Numbered from the stretch's first letter, positions 34,589 through 45,011 are shown. The stretch is DNA of 49,306 nt from Pseudomonadales bacterium (GCA_022072145.1 JAJVIG010000032.1:61522-110827); one strand, 5' to 3'. Numbers and translations are program-made. Notes: generated by a model not told the origin, from the sequence alone.

Positions 34589-36067
34589 TCATGGCAATCG
34601 CCGCTTCGCCACCCGCCGGCGCGGCGTGTGCGCAGGCGCCTTGCGCGGCTGGCCCCGGACCGCGGCCAGCAGTTCCTCGAAGGAGGCGCTCAGGCACTGC
34701 TCGTAGAACCCCGGGTCGGGCATCATGTCGCGGCAGCACTGGAAGGAGATCGCGATCTGCCCCGCGTAGCTGGTCACGACCTGGAACAGTCCCATGCTGT
34801 CCAGACAGGGCCCCACGCCGTAGGCCCGCAGCAGGCGCGCACCGGCCATGTACAGCGGCACCTGCGCCCCCGGCACGTTGGTGACGATGGTGTTGAACAA
34901 CGGGCGCCCCGAACCGAGCAGACCCGTGGCCGAGGCAGCACGGAAACCCAGCGCGGCGATCCGTGCCGGCATGCGGTTGCTCCAGTCGGTGAGCAGCCGC
35001 GCGCCGACGGCATGGATGTACGCCTTCGACGCCACGGCCTCCTCGTGCACCAGCCGCAGGCGCTCCAGCGGCTCATCGACATCGGTGCGCAGCGCGATGC
35101 TCATCATCGAGACCCGATTGCCCCCGGCGCCCAGCTCCGCGTCCTCGCGCACGTTGACCGGAGCGCCTGCGACCAGGCTCTTCGGCGGCAGCTCGCCCTT
35201 GTCCGTGAGGTAACGGCGCAGCGCGCCGGACACTACCGCCAGCATCACGTCGTTGACCGTCGCGCCGGGAACGCTGTCCCTGATCTCGCCGACCTCGCGC
35301 AGCGACATCCCGATGGCGCCAAAAACGCGGTGCGGCGAGATGCGGCCGTTGAAGCGCGTGTGTTCCTTCGGCCCCAGCGAGCGCAAGCGGCGCTCGCGGA
35401 GCCCCTCGCGCACCCGCAGCCAGGCCGGCACCGAGCGCCCCAGCATCTCGAGCACGCCCATCGGCTGGCGGATCAGGCTGCGTCCGAGCAGGCGCAGCAC
35501 ATCGAGTTCGCTGCCGGCGTCACGGCGCGCACGCGGTTGCGGCCCGGACCGCTCCCCGGACTCGGGCTGCGCCTCGAGGTCGTGCAGCGCGGCGACGATG
35601 TCCACGCCCGAGGCGCCGTCGATCGCGGCGTGATGGATCTTCAGGAACAGCGCGAAGCTGCCCGGCGGCAGTCCCTCGACGTTGTCCAGCCCCTCGATCA
35701 CATAGGCCTCCCACAGCGGGTGCGCACGGTCGAGGGCGCGCGCGTGGATGCGTGCGATCTGGATGCAGAACTGGCGCCAGTCGCCCGGTCTGGGCAACGC
35801 GATGTGGCGCACGTGGAACTCGATGTCCGGATCCTCGGCGTCGCTCCAGAACGGATAGTCGATATCGAACGGCACCGGCACGAGGCGGCGCGTGAACACC
35901 GGCGAACGGGCGCTGCGCTCGCGGAAGGTGCGCAGGATGTCGCGGAAACGCACCAGGCCGCCGGGGGCGGTCGCGGGGTCGTAGATCAGCACCGAGCCGA
36001 TGTGCATCGGCGCGTTGTCCATCTCCCCGTACAGGAACAGGGCGTCCTGACCGCTCAACTGCTGCAT
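34589..36067 (-). CDS. Wax ester synthase / acyl-CoA:diacylglycerol acyltransferase (WS/DGAT)
   Basis: A 492-residue acyltransferase that esterifies fatty alcohols or diacylglycerol with acyl-CoA to make storage lipids. The active-site motif HHAAIDG is at 145-151, PLWE at 117-120, the N-terminal MQQLSGQDALFLYGE and the C-terminal segments NTIVTNVPGAQVPLYMAGA and YAGQIAISFQCCRD (in part) are diagnostic. Length is typical. It is followed 15 bases later by an SDR gene. The window has no obvious fatty acyl reductase. Confidence 0.93.
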   Translation of the reverse strand: MQQLSGQDALFLYGEMDNAPMHIGSVLIYDPATAPGGLVRFRDILRTFRERSARSPVFTRRLVPVPFDIDYPFWSDAEDPDIEFHVRHIALPRPGDWRQFCIQIARIHARALDRAHPLWEAYVIEGLDNVEGLPPGSFALFLKIHHAAIDGASGVDIVAALHDLEAQPESGERSGPQPRARRDAGSELDVLRLLGRSLIRQPMGVLEMLGRSVPAWLRVREGLRERRLRSLGPKEHTRFNGRISPHRVFGAIGMSLREVGEIRDSVPGATVNDVMLAVVSGALRRYLTDKGELPPKSLVAGAPVNVREDAELGAGGNRVSMMSIALRTDVDEPLERLRLVHEEAVASKAYIHAVGARLLTDWSNRMPARIAALGFRAASATGLLGSGRPLFNTIVTNVPGAQVPLYMAGARLLRAYGVGPCLDSMGLFQVVTSYAGQIAISFQCCRDMMPDPGFYEQCLSASFEELLAAVRGQPRKAPAHTPRRRVAKRRLP

Positions 36068-36127
36068 GGGACACCTCCTGTGCCTGGGTTACGCGCACCA
36101 ATGTAACCCGAATCGGCGGCGAAGTGA

Positions 36128-37336
36128 TCAGCCGCCCGGCCAGCTTTCCCTGCCGCCGTCGTCCACCTGCTCCAGTTCGAGCTTCAAGCCGCCGCCGGGT
36201 GGCGCAGCGCCTCGGGCGGCGGGTTGCGTCGCCGCCGTGCCCGGCACGGACCCCGGGTGGCGCGAGAGGTCGCCGCCGCTGGTGTCGAGCTTGATGCGCA
36301 GGCGCACGTCGTTCTGCGAGTCGGCGTTGCGGATCGCCTCCTCGGCGCTGATGCGGCCCTGCTTGTACAGCGCGAACAGCGCCGAATCGAAGGTCTGCAT
36401 GCCCAGCGTTTCCGACTTCGCCATGATCTCCTTGATGCCGTCGAATTCGCCCCTGACCACGAGTTCCTCGATCGTCTTGGTCCCGAGCAGCACCTCGACC
36501 GCCGCGCAGCGCTTGCCGTCTACCGTGCGCACCAGGCGCTGCGAGACGAAGGCACGCAGGTTCTGCCCCAGGTTCATCAGCAACTGCGCGCGCCGCTCCT
36601 CCGGGAACAGGTTCACGATGCGCTCCAGCGCCTGGTTCGCGTTGTTCGCGTGCAGGGTCGAGATCGCGAGGTGGCCGGTCTCGGCGAACGCCAGCGCGTG
36701 CTCCATCGTTTCGCGGTTGCGGACCTCGCCGATCAGGATCACATCCGGCGCCTGGCGCAGCGTGTTGACGAGCGCGCTCTGGAAGCTGCGCGTGTCGACC
36801 CCGACCTCGCGCTGGTTCACGATGCACTTCTTGTGGCGGTGCACGTACTCGATGGGATCCTCGATGGTGATGATGTGCCCGCCCGAGGTGCTGTTGCGGT
36901 GATCGATCAGCGCCGCCAGCGAGGTGGACTTGCCCGAGCCGGTGCCACCCACGAACAGGATCAGGCCGCGCTTGGCCAGCACCACTTCCTTGAGCACCGG
37001 CGGCAGGCCGAGGTCGTCGAAGCGGGGGATCTCGGTCGTGATGTTGCGCGCGACGATCGAAACCTCGTTGCGCTGGCGGAAGATGTTGATCCGGAAGCGG
37101 CCGGCGGAAGGGATCGATATCGCGAGGTTCATCTCGAGTTCCTGCGCGAACTGCCGGCGCTGCTCCTCGTCGAGGATCGCGTCGGCGATCTCCGCGATCT
37201 CGCCCGGGCGCATCGGCTCGTTCGCGAGCGGTTTCAGCACGCCCTGGAACTTCGCGCACGGTGGGGCGCCGGTGCTGAGATAGAGATCGGATCCGTCGTT
37301 CCTCGCCAGGACCCGCAGGTACTCCTCGAACTTCAC
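36128..37336 (-). CDS. pilU: Type IV pilus retraction ATPase PilU
   Basis: A 402-residue hexameric ATPase of the PilT/PilU family, accessory to pilus retraction. N-terminal KFEEYLRVLARNDGSDLYLSTGAPP (in part), Walker A GGTGSGKST at 130-138, the Asp box ITIEDPIEYVH, Walker B VILIGEVRNRETM and the His box STLHANN are all present. PilU rather than PilT is suggested by length and by RQRNEVSIVARNI. GTG at 37336 is chosen because GGAGG lies 9 bases upstream; a TTG at 37372 would add 12 residues. The C-terminal tail (about 50 residues) is proline/glycine-rich. pilT is not in the window. Confidence 0.9.
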   Translation of the reverse strand: MKFEEYLRVLARNDGSDLYLSTGAPPCAKFQGVLKPLANEPMRPGEIAEIADAILDEEQRRQFAQELEMNLAISIPSAGRFRINIFRQRNEVSIVARNITTEIPRFDDLGLPPVLKEVVLAKRGLILFVGGTGSGKSTSLAALIDHRNSTSGGHIITIEDPIEYVHRHKKCIVNQREVGVDTRSFQSALVNTLRQAPDVILIGEVRNRETMEHALAFAETGHLAISTLHANNANQALERIVNLFPEERRAQLLMNLGQNLRAFVSQRLVRTVDGKRCAAVEVLLGTKTIEELVVRGEFDGIKEIMAKSETLGMQTFDSALFALYKQGRISAEEAIRNADSQNDVRLRIKLDTSGGDLSRHPGSVPGTAATQPAARGAAPPGGGLKLELEQVDDGGRESWPGG

Positions 37337-37410
37337 GACTCGCGCCCTCCGGCTTGCTGCAGCGTCGGACAAGCATAGTCAGGCGTGCCCGTCCGCGCGA
37401 ACCTCCTGCC

Positions 37411-37872
37411 TCAGAGCCAGCGTCGGACAGTGTTACGGTAGGCGACGAACTCCGCGCCGAAGCGCCCCTCGAGTGCCCGCTCTTCCGGCGCGATCTGGAA
37501 GCGGCCGAGGTAGAGCACCAGCAGTGGCGGCACGGCGCAGGCCGCGAGGTTGGCGAGCCAGACAGCCCAGGCCACGAGACCCAGCAACAGGCCGAGGTAC
37601 ATCGGGTTGCGCGTGTGGCGATAGACGCCTGCCGTGACCAGCCGTCGCGCGGCCTGTGGGTGCAGCGGATCGACCGTGGTGCCGGCACGGCGGAAGGCGA
37701 GGAATCCCGCCACGCCGACCGCTGCGCCGCCCAGCAACGGCAGCGCAGCGAACACGCCGCGCGCGGGCAGGGCGAAGGCCAGCTCCGGCAGCGACTTCGC
37801 CAGCAGGTACATCGCCGCGGCGAGCACGGCGAAGACCAGTGGCGGCGGGACCTTCAGTTCGAGCATGCGCAT
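37411..37872 (-). CDS. Isoprenylcysteine carboxyl methyltransferase-like membrane protein
   Basis: A 153-residue protein with three to four helices and the family signature GVYRHTRNPMYLGLLLGL, followed by a C-terminal EERALEGRFGAEFVAYRNTVRRW. Bacterial members of the ICMT/PEMT family are integral membrane methyltransferases of mostly unknown substrate. It lies between pilU and a CBS-domain gene, on the same strand as both. Confidence 0.85.
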   Translation of the reverse strand: MRMLELKVPPPLVFAVLAAAMYLLAKSLPELAFALPARGVFAALPLLGGAAVGVAGFLAFRRAGTTVDPLHPQAARRLVTAGVYRHTRNPMYLGLLLGLVAWAVWLANLAACAVPPLLVLYLGRFQIAPEERALEGRFGAEFVAYRNTVRRWL

Positions 37873-37918
37873 CGATCGAACCCGGATGTGCCGCCATGCA
37901 CCGGCCCGCCCACGGCGA

Positions 37919-38350
37919 TCACACCACCTCGCTGCGCTGGTGCGGGCGCGAGAACTCCTTCACGGCGCGCAGGATCTGGCGGATCGTGATCTGTCCGAGC
38001 AGCATCCCGTCCTCGTCGACCACCGGACGCCGGCGTATCTTGTGCGCGAGCATGTCGGATGCGATGTCGACGATGTTGTCGGTGATCTTCGCGGTGTGCA
38101 GGTTCTGCCTCGTCATGAAGTCGGCGACGGTCCCGATGCCGGTGTCGTTGTAGGTGGCGCCCAGCACGCCGCGCAGGCAGTCCATCTCGGACAGCACGCC
38201 GAGCAGTCGGTTGGCGTCGTCGACGACGCACAGGCCCGACACCTTGTGCACGAGGATCAGGTGGATGGCATCGAACAGGCTCGCCTCGGGATGGACCCGG
38301 ACGGGATGCTGTACGACGTAATGCATCAGGTCGATATTCTTCTTGAACAT
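37919..38350 (-). CDS. Two-CBS-domain protein
   Basis: A 143-residue cytoplasmic protein made of a CBS pair (about 8-60 and 75-130). HPVRVHPEASLFDAIHLILVHKVSGLCVVDD and NLHTAKITDNIVDIASDMLAHKIRRRPVVDEDG (both in part) show the pattern, with GQITIRQILRAV at the end. Such stand-alone pairs bind adenosyl nucleotides. ATG at 38350 is preferred because GGGAG lies at good spacing; ATG at 38356 adds two residues. Divergent from the NYN gene across 219 bases. Confidence 0.86.
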   Translation of the reverse strand: MFKKNIDLMHYVVQHPVRVHPEASLFDAIHLILVHKVSGLCVVDDANRLLGVLSEMDCLRGVLGATYNDTGIGTVADFMTRQNLHTAKITDNIVDIASDMLAHKIRRRPVVDEDGMLLGQITIRQILRAVKEFSRPHQRSEVV

Positions 38351-38569
38351 TGTCATGACTCCCGTTGACCCGGACAGGACGGAGGCGACGGCCCGGGCGC
38401 CCGGCTGCGCAGACGATGTGCGACAGCAGTATGCGACGCGGCGCCCTGTCCGTAATATACGCCTAAGCCCCGGCTCCGCAAGCCGCGCGCCGGCGCGCCA
38501 CGACGACGAACCACGACCAACACCGTCGCGCATGCGCGCCGGCATCCACGACACCAGCGGAGACCACCC

Positions 38570-39391
38570 GTGAGCGACCGATCGAACACGCGCAACATGG
38601 CGCTTTTCTGCGACTTCGAGAACGTCGCGCTCGGCGTGCGTGACGCCAGGTACTCGGCCTTCGATATCCGCAAGGTGCTCGAGCGGCTGCTGCTGAAGGG
38701 CAACATCGTCGTCAAGAAGGCCTATTGCGACTGGGAACGCTACAAGGAATTCAAGAAGGCGATGCACGAGGCGACGTTCGAGCTGATCGAGATCCCCCAC
38801 GTGCGCCAGTCGGGCAAGAACTCGGCCGACATCCGCATGGTCGTGGACGCGCTCGACCTCTGCTACACGAAGTCGCACGTCGACATGTTCGTGATCATCA
38901 GCGGTGACTCCGACTTCTCGCCGCTGGTCGCGAAGCTGCGCGAGAACGACAAGACCGTGATCGGCGTCGGCGTGAAGAACTCGAGCTCCGACCTGCTGGT
39001 GTCGGGCTGCGACGAGTTCATCTACTACGACGACCTCGTGCGCGAACCCGACAGCAAGCGCAAGCGCCGCCGGCCGGCGGCGAAGAAGAGCGCTGCGGCG
39101 CAGAAGGAGCCTGAAGCGCCGCCGGTCGACGACAAGCGCCAGGAGGCGTTCGATCTCGTGCTGGCCACGATCGAGGACCTGTTCGAGGAGCGTGGCCAGG
39201 AAGACAAGGTATGGGCATCGATGGTCAAGCAGACGCTGAAGCGCCGCCATCCCGGCTTCAACGAGCGTTACCACGGCTTCCGCACCTTCGCGCAGCTGCT
39301 CGAGGAGGCCCAGGCGCGCAAGCTCCTCGAGCTCGAACCCGACGAGAAGTCCGGGAGCTACATCATCCGCAGCCTGGCCCACGAGGACTGA
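38570..39391 (+). CDS. NYN-domain ribonuclease-like protein with C-terminal LOTUS/OST-HTH domain
   Basis: A 273-residue protein. The N-terminal NYN (PIN-like, LabA/DUF88) domain has the acidic set Asp15 (FCDFENVA), Asp87 (SADIRM), Asp113 and Asp115 (ISGDSDFSPLV), which bind Mg2+ and cleave RNA in relatives. A basic, Lys/Arg-rich linker (about 162-190) leads to a LOTUS-type helix-turn-helix (about 192-270) that binds RNA. The combination suggests an RNA-processing factor. GTG start with GGAG upstream. Confidence 0.88.
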   Translation: MSDRSNTRNMALFCDFENVALGVRDARYSAFDIRKVLERLLLKGNIVVKKAYCDWERYKEFKKAMHEATFELIEIPHVRQSGKNSADIRMVVDALDLCYTKSHVDMFVIISGDSDFSPLVAKLRENDKTVIGVGVKNSSSDLLVSGCDEFIYYDDLVREPDSKRKRRRPAAKKSAAAQKEPEAPPVDDKRQEAFDLVLATIEDLFEERGQEDKVWASMVKQTLKRRHPGFNERYHGFRTFAQLLEEAQARKLLELEPDEKSGSYIIRSLAHED

Positions 39392-39456
39392 GCGTCGGTG
39401 CCACCGCACGCACGGCAAGCACCCGTGCGCGAGGGTGTACGCGTTGCGCTCCCGGT

Positions 39457-39603
39457 CCGGCCGTCGAAGGGCACGATGGAGACCGATCGCGGCTGGACGT
39501 CCAGGCAGCGCAGGTCGACGTCGACGCCGTCGGGGTTCGATCCGGGCGTGTAGAAGGGCTTGATCCGGCACACCGTGCAGAAGGTGTGCGTGCTCCCGGC
39601 GCC
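39457..39603 (-). pseudogene. Remnant of a GFA-family (glutathione-dependent formaldehyde-activating-like) gene
   Basis: The minus-strand frame directly after the ubiD stop encodes STHTFCTVCRIKPFYTPGSN followed by PDGVDVDLRCLDV and, further on, IVPFDGR. This is the C-terminal third of a GFA/CENP-V fold protein, with the CxxC zinc pair and the PFYxPRSNPDG signature. The first two thirds are absent and no start codon precedes it, so it is a truncated remnant. It is in frame with ubiD, separated from it only by the TGA stop and a few codons. It explains most of the 215-base gap between the NYN gene and ubiD. Confidence 0.72.
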
Positions 39604-39606
39604 CGC

Positions 39607-41073
39607 TCAGGATATGCCGAGCGAGGTCCACATCGTGTCGACGCGGCGTTTCACGTCGGCGTCCATCGCGATCGGCCGGCCCCACTCCCGGTTCGTCTCG
39701 CCGGGCAGTTTGCGGGTGGCATCGAAGCCGACCTTGCCGCCCAGTCCCGCCACCGGGGACGCGAAATCGAGGTAGTCGATCGGCGTGTGGTCGATCAGCA
39801 GCGTGTCGCGCACCGGGTCCATGCGCGTGGTGATCGCCCAGATCACGTCGTTCCAGTCGCGTGCGTTCACGTCGTCGTCGGTCACGATCAGGAACTTCGT
39901 GTACATGAACTGGCGCAGGAAGGACCACGCCGCCATCATCACGCGCTTGGCGTGTCCGGGGTACTGCTTGCGCATCGTGATCACGGCCAGACGGTACGAG
40001 CAGCCTTCGGGCGGCAGGTAGAAATCCGTGATTTCCGGGAACTGCCGCTGCAGCAGCGGCACGAACACCTCGTTCAGCGCGGCACCGAGCACGGCCGGCT
40101 CGTCCGGCGGCCGGCCGGTGTAGGTGCTGTGGTAGATCGGGTCGTCGCGGTGCGTGAGGCGCTCGACCGTGAACACCGGGAAGCGCTCGACCTCGTTGTA
40201 GTAGCCGGTGTGGTCGCCGAACGGGCCTTCCTCGGCCATGTCGTCGGGATGGATGTGCCCCTCGAGCACGATCTCGGCGCTCGCCGGCACCTGCAGGTTG
40301 CCGACCGAGGCGTTGACCAGCAGCGTCTTGGAGCCGCGCAGCAGGCCGGCGAACGCGTATTCGGACAGCGTGTCGGGAACCGGCGTGACGGCGCCGAGGA
40401 TCGTCGCCGGGTCGGCGCCGAGCGCGACCGCTACCGGGAACGGCTTGCCCGGGTGCCGCTGCTTCCACTCCTGGAAGTCCAGCGCACCGCCGCGATGCGA
40501 CAGCCAGCGCATGATCAGCCGGTTCCGGCCGATCAGTTGCATGCGGTAGATGCCGAGGTTCTGGCGTTCCTTGTCCGGTCCGCGCGTGATCACCAGCGGC
40601 CAGGTCACGAGCGGGCCGACGTCACCGGGCCAGCAGGTCTGCACCGGCAGCATCGAGAGGTCAACGTCGTCGCGCTCGAATATGTTCTGCCGGCATTCCC
40701 CGCGCCCGACGACTTTCGGCGCCATCGCGAGCACCTGGCGGAACACCGGTAACTGGCTCCAGGCATCGCGCATGCCGCGCGGCGGGTCGGGCTGGCGCAG
40801 GAACGCCAGCAGTTCGCCGATCTCGCGCAGACTCGCGGGGTCCTCACGGCCCATGCCGCGCACCACGCGCAGTCGGGTGCCGAACAGGTTGCCGAGCAGC
40901 GGGATCCGCGAGCCCTTGGGGTTCTCGAACAACAGTGCCGGACCGCCGGCGCGCAGCGTGCGGTCGCAGATCTCGGTGATCTCCAGCCGCGGATCGACCG
41001 GTGTGCGCACGCGCTTGAGTTCGCCGCAGGCCTCGAGCGCCCGTATGAACTCGCGCAGGTCCTGCCAGGACAT
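39607..41073 (-). CDS. ubiD: 4-hydroxy-3-polyprenylbenzoate decarboxylase
   Basis: A 488-residue prenylated-FMN-dependent decarboxylase of ubiquinone synthesis. [17 protein letters not shown] at the N-terminus, [20 protein letters not shown] and [12 protein letters not shown], the [20 protein letters not shown] segment with the catalytic glutamates, and DRVP-like terminal strands are conserved. Length equals the E. coli protein closely. It follows rho by 22 bases on the same strand, the trxA-rho-ubiD order common in pseudomonads. Confidence 0.96.
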   Translation of the reverse strand: MSWQDLREFIRALEACGELKRVRTPVDPRLEITEICDRTLRAGGPALLFENPKGSRIPLLGNLFGTRLRVVRGMGREDPASLREIGELLAFLRQPDPPRGMRDAWSQLPVFRQVLAMAPKVVGRGECRQNIFERDDVDLSMLPVQTCWPGDVGPLVTWPLVITRGPDKERQNLGIYRMQLIGRNRLIMRWLSHRGGALDFQEWKQRHPGKPFPVAVALGADPATILGAVTPVPDTLSEYAFAGLLRGSKTLLVNASVGNLQVPASAEIVLEGHIHPDDMAEEGPFGDHTGYYNEVERFPVFTVERLTHRDDPIYHSTYTGRPPDEPAVLGAALNEVFVPLLQRQFPEITDFYLPPEGCSYRLAVITMRKQYPGHAKRVMMAAWSFLRQFMYTKFLIVTDDDVNARDWNDVIWAITTRMDPVRDTLLIDHTPIDYLDFASPVAGLGGKVGFDATRKLPGETNREWGRPIAMDADVKRRVDTMWTSLGIS

Positions 41074-41095
41074 GGTGCGTGGGATCCGCCGGCGC

Positions 41096-42355
<1,260 letters not shown>

Positions 42356-42612
42356 GTGTCGATGTGTAGGTGTGTGGAGTTGTACGGGAGGGTGGAAACC
42401 GTGCGTCGCCGGAAGGCAGGACGCGAGGATGCCCGCAAGTCACGCCGGGGAGCGCAGATCCAGACGCGGAAACGAGGATGGAAGCGGCGAACCGGAAGTG
42501 AGCGAACGGGACGAATGCACTGGAACCGGCGCAAATGTAGCACGCGCCGACGGCGCCAGTCCAGCACCGCGGCACATGCGCTTCGCGGGGCGCCCCGCGC
42601 GCGGCCCGGCAA
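42356..42612 (-). other. Non-coding stretch between trxA and rho (rho leader)
   Basis: No credible gene is seen in these 257 bases. In relatives rho has a long leader that takes part in autoregulation, and this gap is of fitting size and place. A 16-bp perfect palindrome (CGCGGGGC / GCCCCGCG) lies near its trxA-proximal end at about 42584-42599, without a spacer or T-run. No promoter hexamers were assigned with confidence. Confidence 0.4.
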
Positions 42613-42942
42613 TCAGGCGATCGCGGCGTCGATGAAGCTCGCCAGTTGCGAACGCGACACCGCGCCCACCTTGGTCGCCTCGAGGTTGCCGTCGACGAAC
42701 ACCATCAACGTCGGGATGCCGCGGATCGCGTAGCGCGCGGGCGTCTCGTTGTTCGCGTCGACGTCCATCTTGCACACCTTGAGGCGACCGGCGTAGTCAC
42801 GCGCGATCTCGTCCAGCACCGGCGCGATCATCTTGCACGGACCGCACCATTCGGCCCAGTAATCGACGAGGACCGGCAGCCGCGACTTCAGGACTTCGTC
42901 GTCGAAGCTCGCGTCGGTAACGTGGACGATATTGGCGCTCAT
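42613..42942 (-). CDS. trxA: Thioredoxin
   Basis: A 109-residue thiol-disulfide reductase. The active site WCGPC is at 32-36, the cis-proline is in RGIPTLMVF, and the YWAEWCGPCKMIAPVLDEIA context is canonical. Start 42942 follows GGAGAT. It precedes rho on the same strand. Confidence 0.97.
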   Translation of the reverse strand: MSANIVHVTDASFDDEVLKSRLPVLVDYWAEWCGPCKMIAPVLDEIARDYAGRLKVCKMDVDANNETPARYAIRGIPTLMVFVDGNLEATKVGAVSRSQLASFIDAAIA

Positions 42943-43134
42943 CGCTATCTCCGTCTCCAGGGGCGCATTGGCAGCAGGGTGCGAATCATAGCACCCGCGC
43001 TCGCCGGGGCCGCAACACGGGGGAGCCGTCGCGCGGGCCCGGGGCGCCGGGGCAAGCGCGTATCCAGCGCGCGGGCGCCTCATGTATGATGCCCCGCTTC
43101 CGCGCAGGCGCGCGTCAACCCCCGAGGAATCCGC

Positions 43135-43902
43135 ATGAACCGTTCCGCCGCCCTACCACTGGCCCTGTGCGCCGCGCTGCTCGCGCTCGGCGGCTGCAAG
43201 GACGAGGAAGCGCCTGCCGCCGAGGCCCCGCAGGCCACCGGCGCGGCGCAATTCACCACCGACGAGCAGCGCATGGGTTACAGTCTGGGTGCATCGATGG
43301 GCCAGCAGTTCCGCAACGACCGCCTGCAGATCGACGCCGATGCGCTCGCGCGCGGTGTGCGCGAAGGTTTCACCGGCGCGCTGTCGATGAGCGAAGACGA
43401 GATCACGGCGGGAATGCAGCAACTGCAGAAGTCGCACACCGAGCGCATGCAGGCCGAGCAGGCGGAACTCGCGACGAAGAACACCGCTGCGGGCGAGGCC
43501 TTCCTGAAGGAGAACGGCGCGAAGGAAGGCGTGGTCACGACCGCGAGCGGGCTGCAGTACCGGGTGCTGACCGCCGGCACCGGACCGAAGCCGGGCGCCG
43601 ACGACACCGTGAAAGTGCACTACACCGGAACGCTGCTCGACGGCACGGAATTCGACAGCTCGGTTACCCGCGGGGAGCCGGTGACCTTCCCGGTCAACGG
43701 CGTGATCCCGGGCTGGGTCGAGGCACTGCAGCTGATGCCGGTAGGCTCGAAGTGGGAACTGGTGATCCCGTCCGGGCTCGCGTACGGTCCCGGCGGTGCC
43801 GGCGGCCAGATCGGGCCGAACGCCGTGCTGAAATTCGAGGTCGAACTGCTCGGCATCGAGGCGCCGGAACAGGCGGCGGAACAGGCACCGGCCGCCGACT
43901 GA
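43135..43902 (+). CDS. FKBP-type peptidyl-prolyl cis-trans isomerase, lipoprotein (Mip/FkpA-like)
   Basis: A 255-residue periplasmic folding factor. A lipoprotein signal ends in LALGGC, so Cys22 would be acylated. The N-terminal dimerisation domain (about 38-130; QRMGYSLGASMGQQF and the helical MQQLQKSHTERMQAEQAEL) precedes an FKBP catalytic domain (about 140-242; VKVHYTGTLLDGTEFDSS, VIPGWVEALQLMPVGSKWEL in part, SGLAYGP). The aromatic pocket residues Tyr, Phe and Trp are present. A GA-rich tail follows. trxA is divergent upstream. Confidence 0.93.
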   Translation: MNRSAALPLALCAALLALGGCKDEEAPAAEAPQATGAAQFTTDEQRMGYSLGASMGQQFRNDRLQIDADALARGVREGFTGALSMSEDEITAGMQQLQKSHTERMQAEQAELATKNTAAGEAFLKENGAKEGVVTTASGLQYRVLTAGTGPKPGADDTVKVHYTGTLLDGTEFDSSVTRGEPVTFPVNGVIPGWVEALQLMPVGSKWELVIPSGLAYGPGGAGGQIGPNAVLKFEVELLGIEAPEQAAEQAPAAD

Positions 43903-43924
43903 GGCCAGCGCGCGGTGCGCGGTC

Positions 43925-44386
43925 TCAGGCGACCGCGCGCCGCGGCATGTGCATCCGCCAGATCAGGGCGTCCTCGCGGTCGAAGCGCTCGGCCAGGATC
44001 TGGCCGAGCCGCGACAGCTCCAGCGCCAGGTCACGACCGCTGCCGCCGTTGAAGAAGTGATCGTTGAAGTCGAGCGCGATACTCGTGGTCGGCACGATGC
44101 TCGCGTAGAGGCGGGCGGCCTCGCGGCAGCGCCGCGCGCCGAAGCGCTCGCCTTCCTCGAGCAGCGCACAGAAGACCTCGAAGTGTCCGGCCGACACGTA
44201 ATCGACCAGCACCTCGCAGAAGCGATCCAGCGTCTGGCGCGTCTCGGCCCGACGCGCGCCACCCTTGACCCGGCCGCTCAGATCGCACAGCAGGCTCAGC
44301 AGCTGCTGGCGCTCGGCCAGCCAGCGCTGCAGCAGCACGTCGACGGCCCGCCAGCGATCCCCGTTCCGGTTGATTTTGTTGTTCAT
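43925..44386 (-). CDS. rsd: Regulator of sigma D / anti-RNA-polymerase sigma-70 factor (Rsd/AlgQ family)
   Basis: A 153-residue helical protein. WRAVDVLLQRWLAERQQLLSLLCDLSG, RFCEVLVDYVSAGHFEVF and LALELSRLGQILAERFDREDALI (each in part) match Rsd/AlgQ, which binds the housekeeping sigma factor and in pseudomonads affects alginate and siderophore genes. Start 44386 is preferred (GGGGA upstream); ATG at 44404 adds six residues. It lies next to dsbB, an arrangement also found in Pseudomonas. Its role may tie to the AlgZ/AlgR-like pair at 31-32 kb. Confidence 0.9.
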   Translation of the reverse strand: MNNKINRNGDRWRAVDVLLQRWLAERQQLLSLLCDLSGRVKGGARRAETRQTLDRFCEVLVDYVSAGHFEVFCALLEEGERFGARRCREAARLYASIVPTTSIALDFNDHFFNGGSGRDLALELSRLGQILAERFDREDALIWRMHMPRRAVA

Positions 44387-44510
44387 TCCGAATCCCCGTG
44401 CCATCGACCCGCCGGCGCACCGGTAGCCGTCCCTGAAAGTCCTTCTCGTTCAGGAGAGTAGCAAGGATTTGCTGAGAAACAACTTCAGCTTTCTGGCGTA
44501 ACCGCAATAT

Positions 44511-45011
44511 TCACACTCGCGGCCGCAGCCCGTTCCAGAGCGCGACCAGCAGGAAGCCCGCGAACGCGAGCAGCGTCCACGCCGGGATCGACAGCCCCAG
44601 CAACGTCCAGTCGACCGTCGCACAGTTGCCATCGCCCTGCAGCAGCAGGCGCAGCGCGTCCGTCAGCGGAAACGCGTCGAACATGTACGCCAGATCGGGC
44701 CCGCAGGCCGGCGCCAGCTCCGGCGGCAGGCTCTGCAACCACACGTGGCGCGCCGCCACAGAGCCGCCGGCCACGCACAGCAGCGCGGCCAGCGCGCCGT
44801 AGACGCGCACCCCGCGCGGCCCGGGTCCGTGCAGCGCCGCGACCAGGCCGGTCAGCCCCAGCAGCACGAGGAAGATGCGTTGCGTCATGCACAGCGGGCA
44901 CGGCTCGAGTCCCTCGGCGTACTGCAACCAGTAGCCGAAGCCCATCATCGCCGTGGTGGCCAGGAAGATGAGCAGAAACAGGTGTCGGGAACGGATCCAC
45001 GCGGGCAGCAT
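44511..45011 (-). CDS. dsbB: Disulfide bond formation protein B
   Basis: A 166-residue, four-helix inner-membrane protein that reoxidises DsbA and passes electrons to quinones. Both redox pairs are present: CPLC at Cys38/Cys41 in the first periplasmic loop and Cys103/Cys130 in the second. Start 45011 is preferred (GGAGTGACG upstream); an ATG at 45041 would add ten residues. Followed downstream by rsd/algQ. Confidence 0.94.
   Translation of the reverse strand: MLPAWIRSRHLFLLIFLATTAMMGFGYWLQYAEGLEPCPLCMTQRIFLVLLGLTGLVAALHGPGPRGVRVYGALAALLCVAGGSVAARHVWLQSLPPELAPACGPDLAYMFDAFPLTDALRLLLQGDGNCATVDWTLLGLSIPAWTLLAFAGFLLVALWNGLRPRV

Noticed and set aside
39358..39573. Short minus-strand frame as an intact small gene
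   Set aside because: It matches only the C-terminal part of the GFA fold and continues into unrelated sequence, so it is better described as a remnant.
42584..42599. Perfect 16-bp palindrome downstream of trxA as an intrinsic terminator
   Set aside because: It has no loop spacer and no T-run, and such GC palindromes are expected by chance at this composition.
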